From: Dehalococcoidia bacterium
GTDB lineage: Bacteria; Chloroflexota; Dehalococcoidia; SM23-28-2; HRBIN24
Reading direction: 5' to 3'
Length of the DNA stretch: 49,999 bases
Assembly (NCBI GenBank): GCA_025062275.1
Contig: JANXAP010000034.1
Location: forward strand, 1 to 49,999
Shown here: in pieces, positions 33,973-43,538 of the stretch
Layout of the letters: every line of letters starts with the position of its first letter
How positions within the stretch are numbered: the stretch's first letter is position 1
Program-made: the position numbers and the translations under genes
The notes under the pieces: generated by a model
What the model saw: the letters and a program-made list of their open reading frames with translations, nothing else
Databases searched by the model: none
What the model was told of the DNA's origin: nothing

Positions 33973-35199
33973 ATGCTGGTGCTCGCCCGTCGGCCGAGGC
34001 CCATCCTGCACGTCGATCTGGACTGCTTCTTTGCCGCTGCCGAGGTGGCCCGTCGCCCCCACCTGCGGGGGCAGCCGGTGGTGGTGGGTGGCGGGCCGAG
34101 GGGCACCGAGCGCGGCGTCGTGTGTAGCGCTACCTACGAGGCCCGCGCCCTGGGTGTGCGCACGGCCATGCCTTTGGCCCAAGCCCGACGCCTCTGCCCC
34201 CAGGCGGTCTTCCTGCCGGCCGATATCCCCTATTACGAGTCCCTCTCCCGGCGCTTCCACGCCATCCTCCAGGACTACACCCCCGACGTGGAGCCTCTGG
34301 GACTGGACGAGGCCTTCCTGGACCTCACCGGCTGCGACGGCCTCTGGGGAGGGCCGGAGGAGGTGGCGAGGGAGATACGCAGACGGGTGCGCGACGAGCT
34401 GTCGCTGACCTGCTCGGTGGGGGTAGCCTCCTCCAAGGTGGTGGCCAAGGTGGCGTCGGACATGTCCAAGCCCGACGGCCTGCTGGCGGTGCCCATGGGC
34501 CAGGAGGCGGCCTTCCTCGCGCTCCTGCCCGTGGCCGCGCTGCCCGGCGTGGGCAGAAAGACGGAGCAGGCCCTGGCCGCCCTGGGCGTCGCCACGGTGG
34601 GCGACCTGGCCCGGCTCCCTCGCGAGCTGCTGGTGCGTCGCTTCGGCGTCCGCGGGCACGTCCTGTGGCTGCACGCCCGCGGCCTGGACCCCGGGCCGGT
34701 GCAGCCCCTGCCAGCAGCCAAGTCCATGGGGCGAGAGGCCACCCTGCCCTACGACGTCTCCTCGGCCGCAGCGGTCAAGGCGGTGCTGCGCCTGCACGCC
34801 GAACGCATCGGCGCCCGCTTGCGGGAGGAGGGGCAGAAGGCCCGCTGCCTCACCCTGAAGCTGCGCTTCTCCGACATGGCCTCGGCCTCCGCCTCCCTCT
34901 CCCTGGCCACACCCACCTACGCGGACCAGGTCCTGTTCGAGGCCGCCTGTCGCCTGCTGCCCCGCGTGTGGCGACCGCCTGGCCGACCCGTTCGACTGGT
35001 AGGCCTCAGCGCCTCGCAACTGGTCTCCGCCTCGCAATTGCTGCTCCCCCTGGCCGTGGACGGCGCTCGCGACCCCGTATGGAGGTGGGAGAGCCTGTCC
35101 CGCTGGACCGACTGGCTGCGTCAGCGCCACGGCGATGGGGTCCTGCAGACGGGACATACGCGCTTCGCGCCCATCCTGGCCCGCCTGCAAGTCCGCTGA
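33973..35199 (+). CDS. dinB: DNA polymerase IV (Y family)
   Basis: 408 residues. N-terminal HVDLDCFFAAAE with the first catalytic Asp, VVGGGPRGTERGVVCSATYEAR, LGLDEAFLDLTG with the second acidic pair, then SVGVASSKVVAKVASDMSKPDG and LPGVGRKTEQALAALG (helix-hairpin-helix). Translesion synthesis polymerase, error-prone and induced by damage. ATG 33973 is chosen since the upstream 20 codons run through the SOS box region; a GTG at 33964 is possible. LexA box directly upstream supports SOS control. Confidence 0.94.
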   Translation: MLVLARRPRPILHVDLDCFFAAAEVARRPHLRGQPVVVGGGPRGTERGVVCSATYEARALGVRTAMPLAQARRLCPQAVFLPADIPYYESLSRRFHAILQDYTPDVEPLGLDEAFLDLTGCDGLWGGPEEVAREIRRRVRDELSLTCSVGVASSKVVAKVASDMSKPDGLLAVPMGQEAAFLALLPVAALPGVGRKTEQALAALGVATVGDLARLPRELLVRRFGVRGHVLWLHARGLDPGPVQPLPAAKSMGREATLPYDVSSAAAVKAVLRLHAERIGARLREEGQKARCLTLKLRFSDMASASASLSLATPTYADQVLFEAACRLLPRVWRPPGRPVRLVGLSASQLVSASQLLLPLAVDGARDPVWRWESLSRWTDWLRQRHGDGVLQTGHTRFAPILARLQVR

Positions 35200-35234
35200 C
35201 GCAGCCCTGGCCCGCCCCTGCTTCAGGCGCCATA

Positions 35235-36545
35235 ATGGGAAACAGACGCCTTATGCAGCACTGGCGGTACCTCCATCGGGCCCTGCGGGTGGCTCTCCTG
35301 GCGGCCCGCATCTACCTGGGCTACAAACTGATCTCCCTTCGGCAGAGGTGGCTGGGGCTGGGAGAGGAGGCGGCCGAAGCGCTGCGCCGCGCCCACCACA
35401 CCGCCAGCGCCCGACGCATCTACGAGCTGGCCGTACGCCTGCAAGGCCCCACCATCAAGCTGGCACAGGTCATAGGCAGCCGGCCCGACCTGGTACCCGA
35501 CGAGTACGTGCAGGTGCTGTCGCGACTGCAGGACAAGGTGCCACCGCGGCCCTACGCCGTGGTGCGCCAGGTCCTGGAGCGGGAGCTGGGCCGCCCGGAA
35601 GAGGTCTTCGCCGAGTTCGATCCCGAGCCCATCGCCGCCGCCACCTGGGCACAGGTGCACCGCGCTCGCCTGCATGACGGGCGCCAGGTGGCGGTGAAGG
35701 TGCAGTACCCCGACCTGGACGGCGTCGTCGCCGTGGACATGTCCACCCTGCGCTTCCTGCTGTCAGTGCTCAACCGCCTGGAGCGAGGCCTGGACTTCAT
35801 GCCCATCGTCGACGAGCTGCAGGAGTTCATCCCCCTCGAGCTGGACTTCCGGCGGGAAGCCGAGAACGCCGAGACCATGGCCAGCATCTTCGCCGACTGG
35901 CCCAACGTCGTGGTGCCGTCCGTGTTCCGGGACTACAGCACCCGCCGCGTTCTGGTGCTGGAGTACGTGGAGGGGACCAAGGTCAGCGATGTAGCCGCCA
36001 TGCAGCGGGCCGGCGTCGACCCTCAGGAGGTAGCCCAGCTCCTGCTGGAGGTCTACTGCCACCAGATCCTGGTGCATGGTTTCTTCAACGCCGATCCCCA
36101 CCCGGGCAACTTCCTGGTCCAGCCCGGCCCCAGGCTGGTGCTGCTGGACTTCGGGCTCTGCCGTCGCCTTCCCCCCGAGTTCCACCGCGGCTACCTGCGG
36201 CTGACCAGGGCCATGCTGACGGGGGAGAGCGAGGAGCTGGTGCAGGCCTTCGCCGACCTGGGCTTCCGCACCCAGCGCTGGGACCCGTCCCTGCTGCTGG
36301 CCTTTCGCGAGGCCTTCCTCGCTGGAGCGCGCCCCGGCTATGCCTACGCCGACGGCGAGCTGGTGGCCGAGGCCAACGCCCGCCTGCTGCGCCTCTTCCG
36401 CCAGAACCCGCTGGTGAGCTACCCGCGGGAGGTGGTGCTGATAATGCGAGCGGTGGGACTATTGAGCGGCCTGGGGCGCTACCTGGACTCGCGGGCCGAC
36501 TGGATCGGCCTCACCCTGCGCTATCTCCCGTCAGAGGCGGCATGA
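35235..36545 (+). CDS. ABC1/UbiB-family atypical kinase
   Basis: 436 residues. Family blocks: LQGPTIKLAQVIGSRPDLVP, AAATWAQVHRARL (Ala-rich loop), VAVKVQYPD with the ATP-binding K155, LELDFRREAENAE, FFNADPHPGNF (HxDxxPGN equivalent) and LLDFGLCRRL. The usual KxGQ is here KLAQ (residues 75-78), Ala for Gly. Members support quinone or lipid metabolism at membranes. ATG 35235 overlaps a CATAAT -10-like sequence; ATG 35253 is an alternative. N-terminal helix may be membrane-associated. Confidence 0.88.
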   Translation: MGNRRLMQHWRYLHRALRVALLAARIYLGYKLISLRQRWLGLGEEAAEALRRAHHTASARRIYELAVRLQGPTIKLAQVIGSRPDLVPDEYVQVLSRLQDKVPPRPYAVVRQVLERELGRPEEVFAEFDPEPIAAATWAQVHRARLHDGRQVAVKVQYPDLDGVVAVDMSTLRFLLSVLNRLERGLDFMPIVDELQEFIPLELDFRREAENAETMASIFADWPNVVVPSVFRDYSTRRVLVLEYVEGTKVSDVAAMQRAGVDPQEVAQLLLEVYCHQILVHGFFNADPHPGNFLVQPGPRLVLLDFGLCRRLPPEFHRGYLRLTRAMLTGESEELVQAFADLGFRTQRWDPSLLLAFREAFLAGARPGYAYADGELVAEANARLLRLFRQNPLVSYPREVVLIMRAVGLLSGLGRYLDSRADWIGLTLRYLPSEAA

Positions 36546-36586
36546 TACGGCAGTCCCTGCCCCAGGACGTCACGAGGCCCGTCCCT

Positions 36587-36600
36587 GCCCCATATGGGGC
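36587..36600 (+). repeat. 14-bp perfect palindrome after the ABC1 gene
   Basis: GCCCCATATGGGGC followed by TTT. Could be a weak terminator for the kinase gene (5-bp stem, 4-base loop) or an operator before the heme-operon promoter. Confidence 0.5.
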
Positions 36601-36635
36601 TTTGGCGGGGCCGCGACAACGGCCATTTGTGACGC

Positions 36636-36665
36636 TTGACACGAGCGCCTATGCGGTTGTAATAT
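36636..36665 (+). promoter_or_regulatory. Promoter for the HTH-heme operon
   Basis: TTGACA (36636-36641) with TGTAAT (36658-36663, 16-base spacer) or TAATAT (36660-36665, 18-base spacer). A TCATATGA palindrome (36667-36674) sits at the expected transcription start. Confidence 0.6.
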
Positions 36666-36719
36666 CTCATATGACCTGGTGACGAAGGATAAATTCTGGA
36701 GGATTGGCGAGGTTTTGTC

Positions 36720-37379
36720 GTGGCGACTAAGACGGCGAGCGAAGCTACCGAGACCAGGCCCACGCGCTGGCTGACCCTGGGCGAGGCCTGCAAGCTGCTG
36801 GGCGTCAACGAGTCCACCCTGCGGCGCTGGGCAGACGCCGGCCATGTGCGCTCCTTCCGCACACCGGGCGGCCACCGCCGTTTCTCGGAGGAGGACCTGC
36901 GCGCCCTGATCGAGGGTCACACGGCCGAGCGCCGCGCCTCCTATCGCGACCTGGGGCAGCTGGCCCTGGCCCGCATACGCCGCCGGCTGCAGAGGGGTCG
37001 CGCCCAGGCCGCCGAGTGGTACACCAACTTGCCCGAGGCCGCCCGCGAGCGGCTGCGGCCTCTCGGCCGCCGCCTGGTGGCACTGGTATCGGACTACCTG
37101 GGCCGAGGCTCCCAGAGGGGCCGCCTGCTGGAGGAGGCGCGAGAGGTAGCCCTGGAATACGGGCGCGAGCTCAAAGGGGAAGGGGTTCCCCTCAGGGCTG
37201 CTCTGGAGGCCTTCGTCTTCTTCCGTCGCGGCCTCACCGACTCGGCAGTGGAGCTGTGCCAGCGCAACAACCTCTCGGCCGAGGAGGCAGTGGAGGTCTG
37301 GGACCTCCTCTCCACCCTGGCCGACCAGGTGCTGCTGGCGCTGGCCGATGCCTATTCCCAGGACGGCCAGCAGGGCTAG
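36720..37379 (+). CDS. MerR-like helix-turn-helix regulator before the heme genes
   Basis: 219 residues. Residues 15-65 form an excisionase/MerR-type winged helix: LTLGEACKLLGVNESTLRRW, AGHVRSFRTPGGHRRFSEED. The rest is helical and Arg-rich with a final block GYGREL-like to FRRGLTDSAVELCQ and SAEEAVEVWDLLSTLADQV, resembling sensor or RsbR-like four-helix regions. No B12 or heme motif is obvious. GTG start after GAGG. First gene of the heme operon, so a regulator of it is the simplest inference. Confidence 0.8.
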   Translation: MATKTASEATETRPTRWLTLGEACKLLGVNESTLRRWADAGHVRSFRTPGGHRRFSEEDLRALIEGHTAERRASYRDLGQLALARIRRRLQRGRAQAAEWYTNLPEAARERLRPLGRRLVALVSDYLGRGSQRGRLLEEAREVALEYGRELKGEGVPLRAALEAFVFFRRGLTDSAVELCQRNNLSAEEAVEVWDLLSTLADQVLLALADAYSQDGQQG

Positions 37380-37390
37380 GGGCAGCCGCC

Positions 37391-38044
37391 ATGGGCACGC
37401 CCTACTATCCCGTCTATCTCGACCTGCGCGGCCGTCCGGTGGTGGTCATAGGTGGCGGCACGGTAGCCCTGGGCAAGGTCCGGGGCCTGCTGGAGGCGGG
37501 CGCCCGCGTGACCGTCATCAGTCCCGAACTGCACCCCGAGCTGGCCGAGCTGGCCTCTCGGGGCGAGCTCCACTACCTGCCCCGCGAGTACCAGCCGGGC
37601 GACCTGGAGGGGTATGTCCTGGCCTTCGTGGCCACCGACGACCGTTCCGTCAACGCCCAGGTGGCCCGAGAAGGCAAAGAGCGGCGGGTCTGGGTCAATG
37701 CCGTGGACGACCCTCCCAACTGTGACTTCATCATGCCCGCCATCGTTCGCAAGGGCAACATCACCATCGCCATCTCCACCGGCGGGGGCAGCCCTGCGGC
37801 CGCCCGCAAGCTGCGGGAGGAGCTGGAGCGAATGCTGGGCGACGAGTACGCCCTGATGCTGGACGTGGCCAGCGAGGTGCGCCAGGAGCTGCGTGCCCGC
37901 GGCATCATGCCCGACCCCGAGGTCTGGAACCGCGCCCTGGACGAGACCCTCCTCTCCCTCCTGCGGGAAGGCCGACGGGAGGAGGCCAAAGAGCGCCTGC
38001 GCCGCTCACTGCTATCGGCGGCGGAGGCGGTCCATGAAAGTTAA
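37391..38044 (+). CDS. Precorrin-2 dehydrogenase (siroheme synthase, Met8-like)
   Basis: 217 residues. N-terminal Rossmann motif VVVIGGGTVALGKVRGLLEAG, then FVATDDRSVNAQVAREGK, VNAVDDPPNCDFIMPAIV and ITIAISTGGGSPAAARKLRE, as in CysG N-terminal/Met8. Oxidises precorrin-2 to sirohydrochlorin and may insert iron. ATG 37391 is 11 bases after the regulator stop; the longer frame over it is a shadow. Overlaps hemA by 11 bases. Confidence 0.92.
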   Translation: MGTPYYPVYLDLRGRPVVVIGGGTVALGKVRGLLEAGARVTVISPELHPELAELASRGELHYLPREYQPGDLEGYVLAFVATDDRSVNAQVAREGKERRVWVNAVDDPPNCDFIMPAIVRKGNITIAISTGGGSPAAARKLREELERMLGDEYALMLDVASEVRQELRARGIMPDPEVWNRALDETLLSLLREGRREEAKERLRRSLLSAAEAVHES

Positions 38045-39302
38045 GGCGCCCGTCATCGCCCTGGCCGGCATAAGCCACCACACCGCCCCGGTGGAGGAGC
38101 GGGAGGCCCTGGCCTTCTCCACCGGCGAGCTACGAGCTGCCCTCCCTCGCCTCAAGCAGGAGCTGGGGGCCGCCGTCATCCTGTCCACCTGCAACCGCAC
38201 CGAACTCTACACCGTCGTCGGCGCCGCCGAGGACGCCTGCCGTCTGGTGCCCCTGCTTTTGAGGCTGCGCGGGGCCCGCGTGGACCCCTCCCGCTTCTAC
38301 GTGCTCACAGGGCTGGAGGCGGTCCGACACCTCTACCGGGTGGCCGCCGGCCTGGACTCGATGGTGGTTGGCGAGAGCCAGATCCAGGGGCAGGTGAGGG
38401 ACGCCTTCTCCCTGGCCACCGACGCCGACTGCGTCAACGGCCTCCTCTCGCGCCTGTTCCACACGGCCCTGGCAGTGGGGAAGCGAGCCCGCCGCGAGAC
38501 GTCCATCGGCCGTTGGGCGGCCTCGGTGGGTAGCGCCGCCGTGGCCCTGGCCCGACAGGTCCTGATGGGGCTGGAGGGCCGCACGGTCCTGGTGGTTAGC
38601 GCTGGAGCCACCGGCAAGCTGGCGGCCCGTGCCCTGACCGAGGCCGGGGCCGCCCGGGTGCTGGTGACCAACCGTACCTATGCCCGGGCGGTGGAGGTTG
38701 CACGGTCCCTGGGGGGCCAGCCGGTCCCCTTTTCGCGACTGCCGGAGGCCCTGGCCCAGGCCGACATAGTCATCAGCGCCACCGGTGCCCAGGGCTTCGT
38801 GCTGGGACCCCAGCAGGTAGCTCCCGCCCTGGCCGGACGGGATGGACGCCCCCTGGTGTTCATCGACCTGGCTGTGCCCCGGGACGTGGATCCGGCTGTG
38901 GGCGAACTGGAAGGAGTCCACCTCTACGACATCGACGACTTGCAGGAGGTGGCGGCCCCCCAGGGCACCCACCTGCGCGACCTGCGCAGGGCCGAGGCCA
39001 TCGTCGAGGAGGAGGTGGCCCGCTTCCAGGAATGGTGGCAGTCGCTGGACGTGGTGCCTGTCATCGCCGCCCTCCGCCAGCGGGCCGAAGAGATAAGGCA
39101 ACGAGAGCTGGAGCGGACCCTGCGACGCCTGCCCGACCTGTCGCCGGAGGAGCGTCAGCGCATAGAGGCCATGACCATGGCCATCGTCAACAAGCTGCTG
39201 CACCGCCCCATCGCCCGCCTCAAGGACGGCGCCGACATCGCCCTCTACCGCGAGGTGCTGTCGGACCTGTTCGGCCTGTCGTCCGAGCAGCCCAGGAAGT
39301 GA
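38034..39302 (+). CDS. hemA: Glutamyl-tRNA reductase
   Basis: 422 residues. Catalytic C53 in ILSTCNRTELY, GESQIQGQVRDAF, AVGKRARRETSIG and nucleotide-binding VVSAGATGKLAARALTEAG. C-terminal dimerisation region LHRPIARLKDGADIALYRE. First committed step of C5 tetrapyrrole synthesis, paired with hemL at the end of this operon. The NADPH loop reads SAGATGK where GAGEMGK is usual, a mild deviation. Confidence 0.95.
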   Translation: MKVKAPVIALAGISHHTAPVEEREALAFSTGELRAALPRLKQELGAAVILSTCNRTELYTVVGAAEDACRLVPLLLRLRGARVDPSRFYVLTGLEAVRHLYRVAAGLDSMVVGESQIQGQVRDAFSLATDADCVNGLLSRLFHTALAVGKRARRETSIGRWAASVGSAAVALARQVLMGLEGRTVLVVSAGATGKLAARALTEAGAARVLVTNRTYARAVEVARSLGGQPVPFSRLPEALAQADIVISATGAQGFVLGPQQVAPALAGRDGRPLVFIDLAVPRDVDPAVGELEGVHLYDIDDLQEVAAPQGTHLRDLRRAEAIVEEEVARFQEWWQSLDVVPVIAALRQRAEEIRQRELERTLRRLPDLSPEERQRIEAMTMAIVNKLLHRPIARLKDGADIALYREVLSDLFGLSSEQPRK

Positions 39303-39303
39303 G

Positions 39304-40236
39304 GTGCCCGCTTTGGCGGGTCGCACCTTCCGCATCGGCACCCGCGGCTCCCCCCTGGCCCTGGCCCAGACAGAGCTGGCCCTGGCGGCGCTACGCGCTG
39401 CCCGACCTGGCCTCTCCTGCCAGGTGACCGTCGTGCGCACTCGGGGCGACCGCGACCAGAGTACCCCCCTCTCGCGGATGGGCGGTCGCGGCGTCTTCGT
39501 GGCCGAACTGGAGCAGGCCCTGCTGCGGGGCGAGGTCGATATCGCCGTCCATAGCCTGAAAGACCTGCCCTCGCAGCCTGCCGACGGCCTGGTCATCGCC
39601 GCCGTCCCCCGGCGCGACGATCCTCGCGACTGCCTGGTCTCCCGTCACGGGTCGACGCTGGACTCCCTGCCGCCGGGCGCCGTTGTGGGCACCGGCAGCC
39701 CCCGGCGTGCCGCCCAGCTCCGAGCCCTGCGGCCCGACCTCAGGGTGGCCGACATTCGCGGCAACGTGGACACCCGCCTGCGCAAGGTCCTGCAGGGCGA
39801 ATACGATGCCGCCGTGCTGGCCCTGGCCGGACTCCTTCGCCTGGGCCTGGCCGAGGAGACGTTTCAACCTTTGGAGCCAGAAACGATGCTCCCCGCCCCC
39901 GGGCAGGGAGCCATCGCCCTGGAGGTGCGCGAGGACGATGCCGAGGCCCTGGCCCTCTGCCGCTCCGCCGACGACCCTGTCGCCCATGCCTGCGTGAGAG
40001 CCGAACGGGCCTTCGAGGCCCGCTTCGGCGGGGGATGCAGCGCGGTGGTCGCTGCCCTGGCCGTGGCCGAAGGCGATTCGCTCTGGCTGCGAGGGCTGGT
40101 CGCCGATGCCACGGGCGAGGCCTTCTTCCGCGGCGAGGCCAGCGGCCCCCTGTCCCAGGCGGAGGCCGTGGGGCGAGGTCTGGCCGAGGAGCTGCTGCGG
40201 CAGGCCGCCGGGGCCATCAAGGCGCGGGACGTGTGA
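39304..40236 (+). CDS. hemC: Hydroxymethylbilane synthase
   Basis: 310 residues. RIGTRGSPLALAQTELA, IAVHSLKDLPSQ, GTGSPRRAAQL, DIRGNVDTRLRKV and C245 in FGGGCSAVVA, which carries the dipyrromethane cofactor. Makes hydroxymethylbilane from porphobilinogen. GTG start one base after hemA; the stop overlaps cobA-hemD (GTGA). Confidence 0.95.
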   Translation: MPALAGRTFRIGTRGSPLALAQTELALAALRAARPGLSCQVTVVRTRGDRDQSTPLSRMGGRGVFVAELEQALLRGEVDIAVHSLKDLPSQPADGLVIAAVPRRDDPRDCLVSRHGSTLDSLPPGAVVGTGSPRRAAQLRALRPDLRVADIRGNVDTRLRKVLQGEYDAAVLALAGLLRLGLAEETFQPLEPETMLPAPGQGAIALEVREDDAEALALCRSADDPVAHACVRAERAFEARFGGGCSAVVAALAVAEGDSLWLRGLVADATGEAFFRGEASGPLSQAEAVGRGLAEELLRQAAGAIKARDV

Positions 40237-41798
40237 CAGTGGACGTGGCCAACGGCAAGGTCTGGTTGGTAGGGGCTGGGCCTGGCGACCCGGGCCTCAT
40301 CACCGTCGCCGGCCTGGAGGCCCTTCGTCAGGCCGATGTAGTGGTCTACGACCGCCTGGTTTCGCCCCTGCTCCTCTCCCACGCCCGTCCCGATGCCGAG
40401 CTGGTGTTCGTCGGCAAGGAGGGTGGCGGCGAGTCCTTCCCCCAGCGAGACATCGAGCGCCTGCTGATAGAGAAAGCCCGTCAGGGGAAGCGGGTGGTGC
40501 GGCTCAAGGGCGGCGACCCCTTCGTCTTCGGCCGCGGCGGAGAGGAGTGCCTCGCTCTGGCGGAAGCAGGGGTCCCTTACGAGGTGGTGCCGGGAGTGAC
40601 CTCGGCGGTGGCCGCCCCGGCCTATGCCGGCATCCCGGTCACCCATCGCGGCCTCTCGTCGTCGCTGGCCATCGTCACCGGCCACGAGGACCCTACCAAG
40701 GAGGAATCCGCCCTGCGGTGGGAGTCCCTGGCCACAGCCACCGACACCCTGGTGGTCCTCATGGGCACCCGCACCATGCCGGAGCTGGTGCAGCGACTGC
40801 AGTCCCACGGCCGCCCGCCCGACACGCCGGTGGCCGTTGTGCGCTGGGGCACCACCCCCGAGCAGGAGACGGTGACGGGCACGCTGGCCGACATCGTAGC
40901 CAGGGTGGAGAAGGCAGGGTTGAGGCCGCCCACGGTGGTGGTGGTGGGGGAGGTGGTGCGCCTCCGGCGGCAGCTCCTGTGGTTCGAGCGGCGCCCCCTG
41001 TTCGGCCGACGAGTGCTGGTGACCCGCGCCCGCCACCAGGCCGGGGAGCTGTCGCGGCTCTTGCTCGAGGCAGGTGCCCTGCCCGTGGAGGTGCCCGTGA
41101 TCGAGATCGAGCCGCTGGACGAGGGCCCGGCCGCCGCCGAGGCCCTGGAGGGCCTGTCGCGCGGGGCCTACCGCTGGCTCCTGTTCACCAGCGCCAACGC
41201 CGTGGACCACTTCTTCCGTCTGCTGGAGGCCCGCGGGCGCGACGCCCGCGCCCTGGCCGGGGTGAAAGTGGCAGCCATCGGCCCTGGCACCGCCCAGGCG
41301 CTGAAGGCCCGCGGCATCCGTCCCGATCTGCTGCCAGGAGAATACGTCGCCGAGGGTCTGGCCGCGGCCCTCTCGCCCCACCTGCGGCCCGGCGACGGGG
41401 TGCTGCTGCCGAGGGCAGAGGAGGCCCGCCCGGCCCTGGTGGAGGCCCTGGCCGCCCTGGGGGCGAGAGTGCAGGTGCTGCCCCTCTACCGGGCCCGCCT
41501 GCCGGACCGGGTGCCCCCGGAGGCCCTGGACATGCTGCGCCGGGGCGAGATAGACGTCGTGGCCTTCACCGCCTCGTCCACCGTGCGGAACCTGGTCGCC
41601 ATTCTGGGCGGCGAGGCCGACTGCCTGCAGCGGGTGGCCATCGCCTGCATCGGCCCCATCACCGCCAGAACGGTGCGTGAGGTGCTGGGCCGCTCGCCCG
41701 ACGTAGTGGCCGAAGAGTATACTATGGCCGGACTGGTGGAGGCCCTGTGCCGTCGGCTGGGGCCTGCCCGCGCCCCCGAAGGGAGCTGGGAAACGTGA
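40233..41798 (+). CDS. cobA-hemD: Uroporphyrinogen-III C-methyltransferase / uroporphyrinogen-III synthase fusion
   Basis: 521 residues. First half is Cob[51 protein letters not shown] and [20 protein letters not shown]. Second half (from about 255) is Hem[56 protein letters not shown] and [13 protein letters not shown]. So one polypeptide makes uroporphyrinogen III and methylates it to precorrin-2 for the neighbouring dehydrogenase. GTG start overlaps the hemC stop; the stop overlaps hemB. Confidence 0.95.
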   Translation: MTVDVANGKVWLVGAGPGDPGLITVAGLEALRQADVVVYDRLVSPLLLSHARPDAELVFVGKEGGGESFPQRDIERLLIEKARQGKRVVRLKGGDPFVFGRGGEECLALAEAGVPYEVVPGVTSAVAAPAYAGIPVTHRGLSSSLAIVTGHEDPTKEESALRWESLATATDTLVVLMGTRTMPELVQRLQSHGRPPDTPVAVVRWGTTPEQETVTGTLADIVARVEKAGLRPPTVVVVGEVVRLRRQLLWFERRPLFGRRVLVTRARHQAGELSRLLLEAGALPVEVPVIEIEPLDEGPAAAEALEGLSRGAYRWLLFTSANAVDHFFRLLEARGRDARALAGVKVAAIGPGTAQALKARGIRPDLLPGEYVAEGLAAALSPHLRPGDGVLLPRAEEARPALVEALAALGARVQVLPLYRARLPDRVPPEALDMLRRGEIDVVAFTASSTVRNLVAILGGEADCLQRVAIACIGPITARTVREVLGRSPDVVAEEYTMAGLVEALCRRLGPARAPEGSWET

Positions 41799-42784
41799 CC
41801 ACGCGCATCGCTACCGAGGCCTTTCAACGCTTTCGCCGGTTGCGGCGCACCGAGGGGCTGCGCGCCCTGGTGCGCGAGACGACCCTCGACCCGGGCGACT
41901 TCGTTTACCCCATCTTCATCGCTCACGGCCACGGCCTGCGCGAGGAGATTCCCTCCATGCCCGGTCAGTTCCGCCTCTCGCCCGATATGCTGGCCGCCGA
42001 GGCGAAGGAGCTCCGCTCCCTGGGCATCGGTGCCGTCCTCCTCTTCGGCATCCCCAAGGCCAAGGACGACGTGGGAAGCGAGGCCTACGCGCCCGATGGC
42101 ATCGTGCAGCAGGCCATCCGCGCCCTGAAGGACGCCGACCCCGACCTGGTGGTCATCACCGACGTCTGCCTGTGCGAATACACCGACCACGGCCATTGCG
42201 GCGTGGTGGTGGACGGGGAAGTGGACAACGACCGAACTCTGCCGCTGCTAGCCCGCATGGCCCTCTCCCACGTCGAGGCGGGGGCGGACATGGTGGCGCC
42301 CTCGGACATGATGGACGGGCGGGTGGCGGCCATTCGCCACGCCCTGGACGAGGCGGGCTACGCCCACATACCCATCATGGCCTACTCGGCCAAGGCAGCC
42401 TCCGCCTTCTACGGCCCCTTCCGCGAGGCGGCCGAATCGGCCCCCCAGTTCGGCGACCGCCGCGGCTATCAGATGGACCCGGCCAACGGCCGCGAGGCCC
42501 TGCGGGAGATCGAGGCCGACGTCGCCGAGGGCGCCGACATCGTTATGGTCAAGCCCGCCCTGCCCAACCTGGACATCATCGTCCGGGCGCGCCAGCGCTT
42601 CGACCTGCCCATCGCTGCCTACAACGTCAGCGGGGAATACGCCATGGTCAAGGCGGCAGCACGCATGGGCTGGCTGGACGAGCGGCGCATCACCCTGGAG
42701 GTGTTGACGGCCATCCGGCGCGCAGGGGCCGACATCGTCATCACCTACCACGCCAAGGAGGCAGCCCGCTGGCTGGCGGGCTGA
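41795..42784 (+). CDS. hemB: Porphobilinogen synthase (delta-aminolevulinate dehydratase)
   Basis: 329 residues. Zinc-cysteine motif [14 protein letters not shown], Schiff-base lysines in [16 protein letters not shown] and [10 protein letters not shown]. Condenses two 5-aminolevulinates. GTG start shares bases with the previous stop (GTGA). Metal type: cysteine-rich, so Zn-dependent rather than Mg-only. Confidence 0.95.
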   Translation: MTTRIATEAFQRFRRLRRTEGLRALVRETTLDPGDFVYPIFIAHGHGLREEIPSMPGQFRLSPDMLAAEAKELRSLGIGAVLLFGIPKAKDDVGSEAYAPDGIVQQAIRALKDADPDLVVITDVCLCEYTDHGHCGVVVDGEVDNDRTLPLLARMALSHVEAGADMVAPSDMMDGRVAAIRHALDEAGYAHIPIMAYSAKAASAFYGPFREAAESAPQFGDRRGYQMDPANGREALREIEADVAEGADIVMVKPALPNLDIIVRARQRFDLPIAAYNVSGEYAMVKAAARMGWLDERRITLEVLTAIRRAGADIVITYHAKEAARWLAG

Positions 42785-42797
42785 CGCTCCCCCGGCC

Positions 42798-43538
42798 ATG
42801 CCAGTCACCAGGCTTCGGCGACGACGCCAGCCCCTGCTGGAGGGCGTGGAGGCCGTGGCCTTCGATGGCTACGGCACCATCTTCGACTACTCGGAGGCCG
42901 ACTTCATAGCCACCTTCGCCGAGCTGCTGGCCGCCCAGGGCATCGAGGCCGATGCCGCCGAGCTGTGGCGCTACTTCCTGCAGGCCGCCCGTCGCCTCCG
43001 CAGCGAGAACCACCACCGGCCCGTTTACCTGCGCTTCTTGGAGGCCTGGACACGACAGTTCGAGGACTCCTTTCGCCGCCTGGGTGTGCAGGGCGATGCG
43101 CGCGCGGCCGCCCTCTTCGTGCGGCAGCGCCTGTCGGAAGCGAGAGTCCACCCCGAGGTGCCGCAAGTGCTGTCGGCCCTGGCCCCCCGCTATCGCCTCG
43201 CTCTCCTGTCCAATGCCGACAACGATTTCCTGACAGCAGCGCTGGAGCGCAACGGACTCCACTTCGACATCGTCGTCACCTCGGAGCTGGCGGGCGCGCT
43301 GAAGCCGGACCCGCGCATCTTCCAGGTCCTTCTGGACCGGCTGGGACTGCCTCCCCAGGCAGTGCTCTATGTGGGCGATAATCCCCTGCCCGATGTGCTG
43401 GGGGCGCGCAGGGCAGGCCTGCGTGTGGCCTGGCTGGACCGGGAGGGGAGACGACGCCCCCGCAGCGTGCCTGCTCCCGACTTGAAGGTCCGTTCCCTGC
43501 TGGAGCTGCTGCCAGCCCTGGGACTGGGGAATGGCTGA
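42798..43538 (+). CDS. HAD-superfamily hydrolase
   Basis: 246 residues. Motif I FDGYGTIFD (the Asp-Gly-Tyr-Gly-Thr form of haloacid-type HADs), motif II LLSNAD, motif III lysine in LKPDPRIFQ and motif IV VGDNPLPDVLGARRAG. Cytoplasmic phosphatase or dehalogenase; substrate unknown. ATG start 13 bases after hemB; overlaps hemL by 8 bases, so it belongs to the heme operon, where it may remove a phosphate from a side product. Confidence 0.87.
   Translation: MPVTRLRRRRQPLLEGVEAVAFDGYGTIFDYSEADFIATFAELLAAQGIEADAAELWRYFLQAARRLRSENHHRPVYLRFLEAWTRQFEDSFRRLGVQGDARAAALFVRQRLSEARVHPEVPQVLSALAPRYRLALLSNADNDFLTAALERNGLHFDIVVTSELAGALKPDPRIFQVLLDRLGLPPQAVLYVGDNPLPDVLGARRAGLRVAWLDREGRRRPRSVPAPDLKVRSLLELLPALGLGNG

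Noticed and set aside
36546-36719. Cobalamin riboswitch before the heme operon
   Set aside because: No B12-box-like sequence or the expected multi-stem layout; ordinary promoter suffices.
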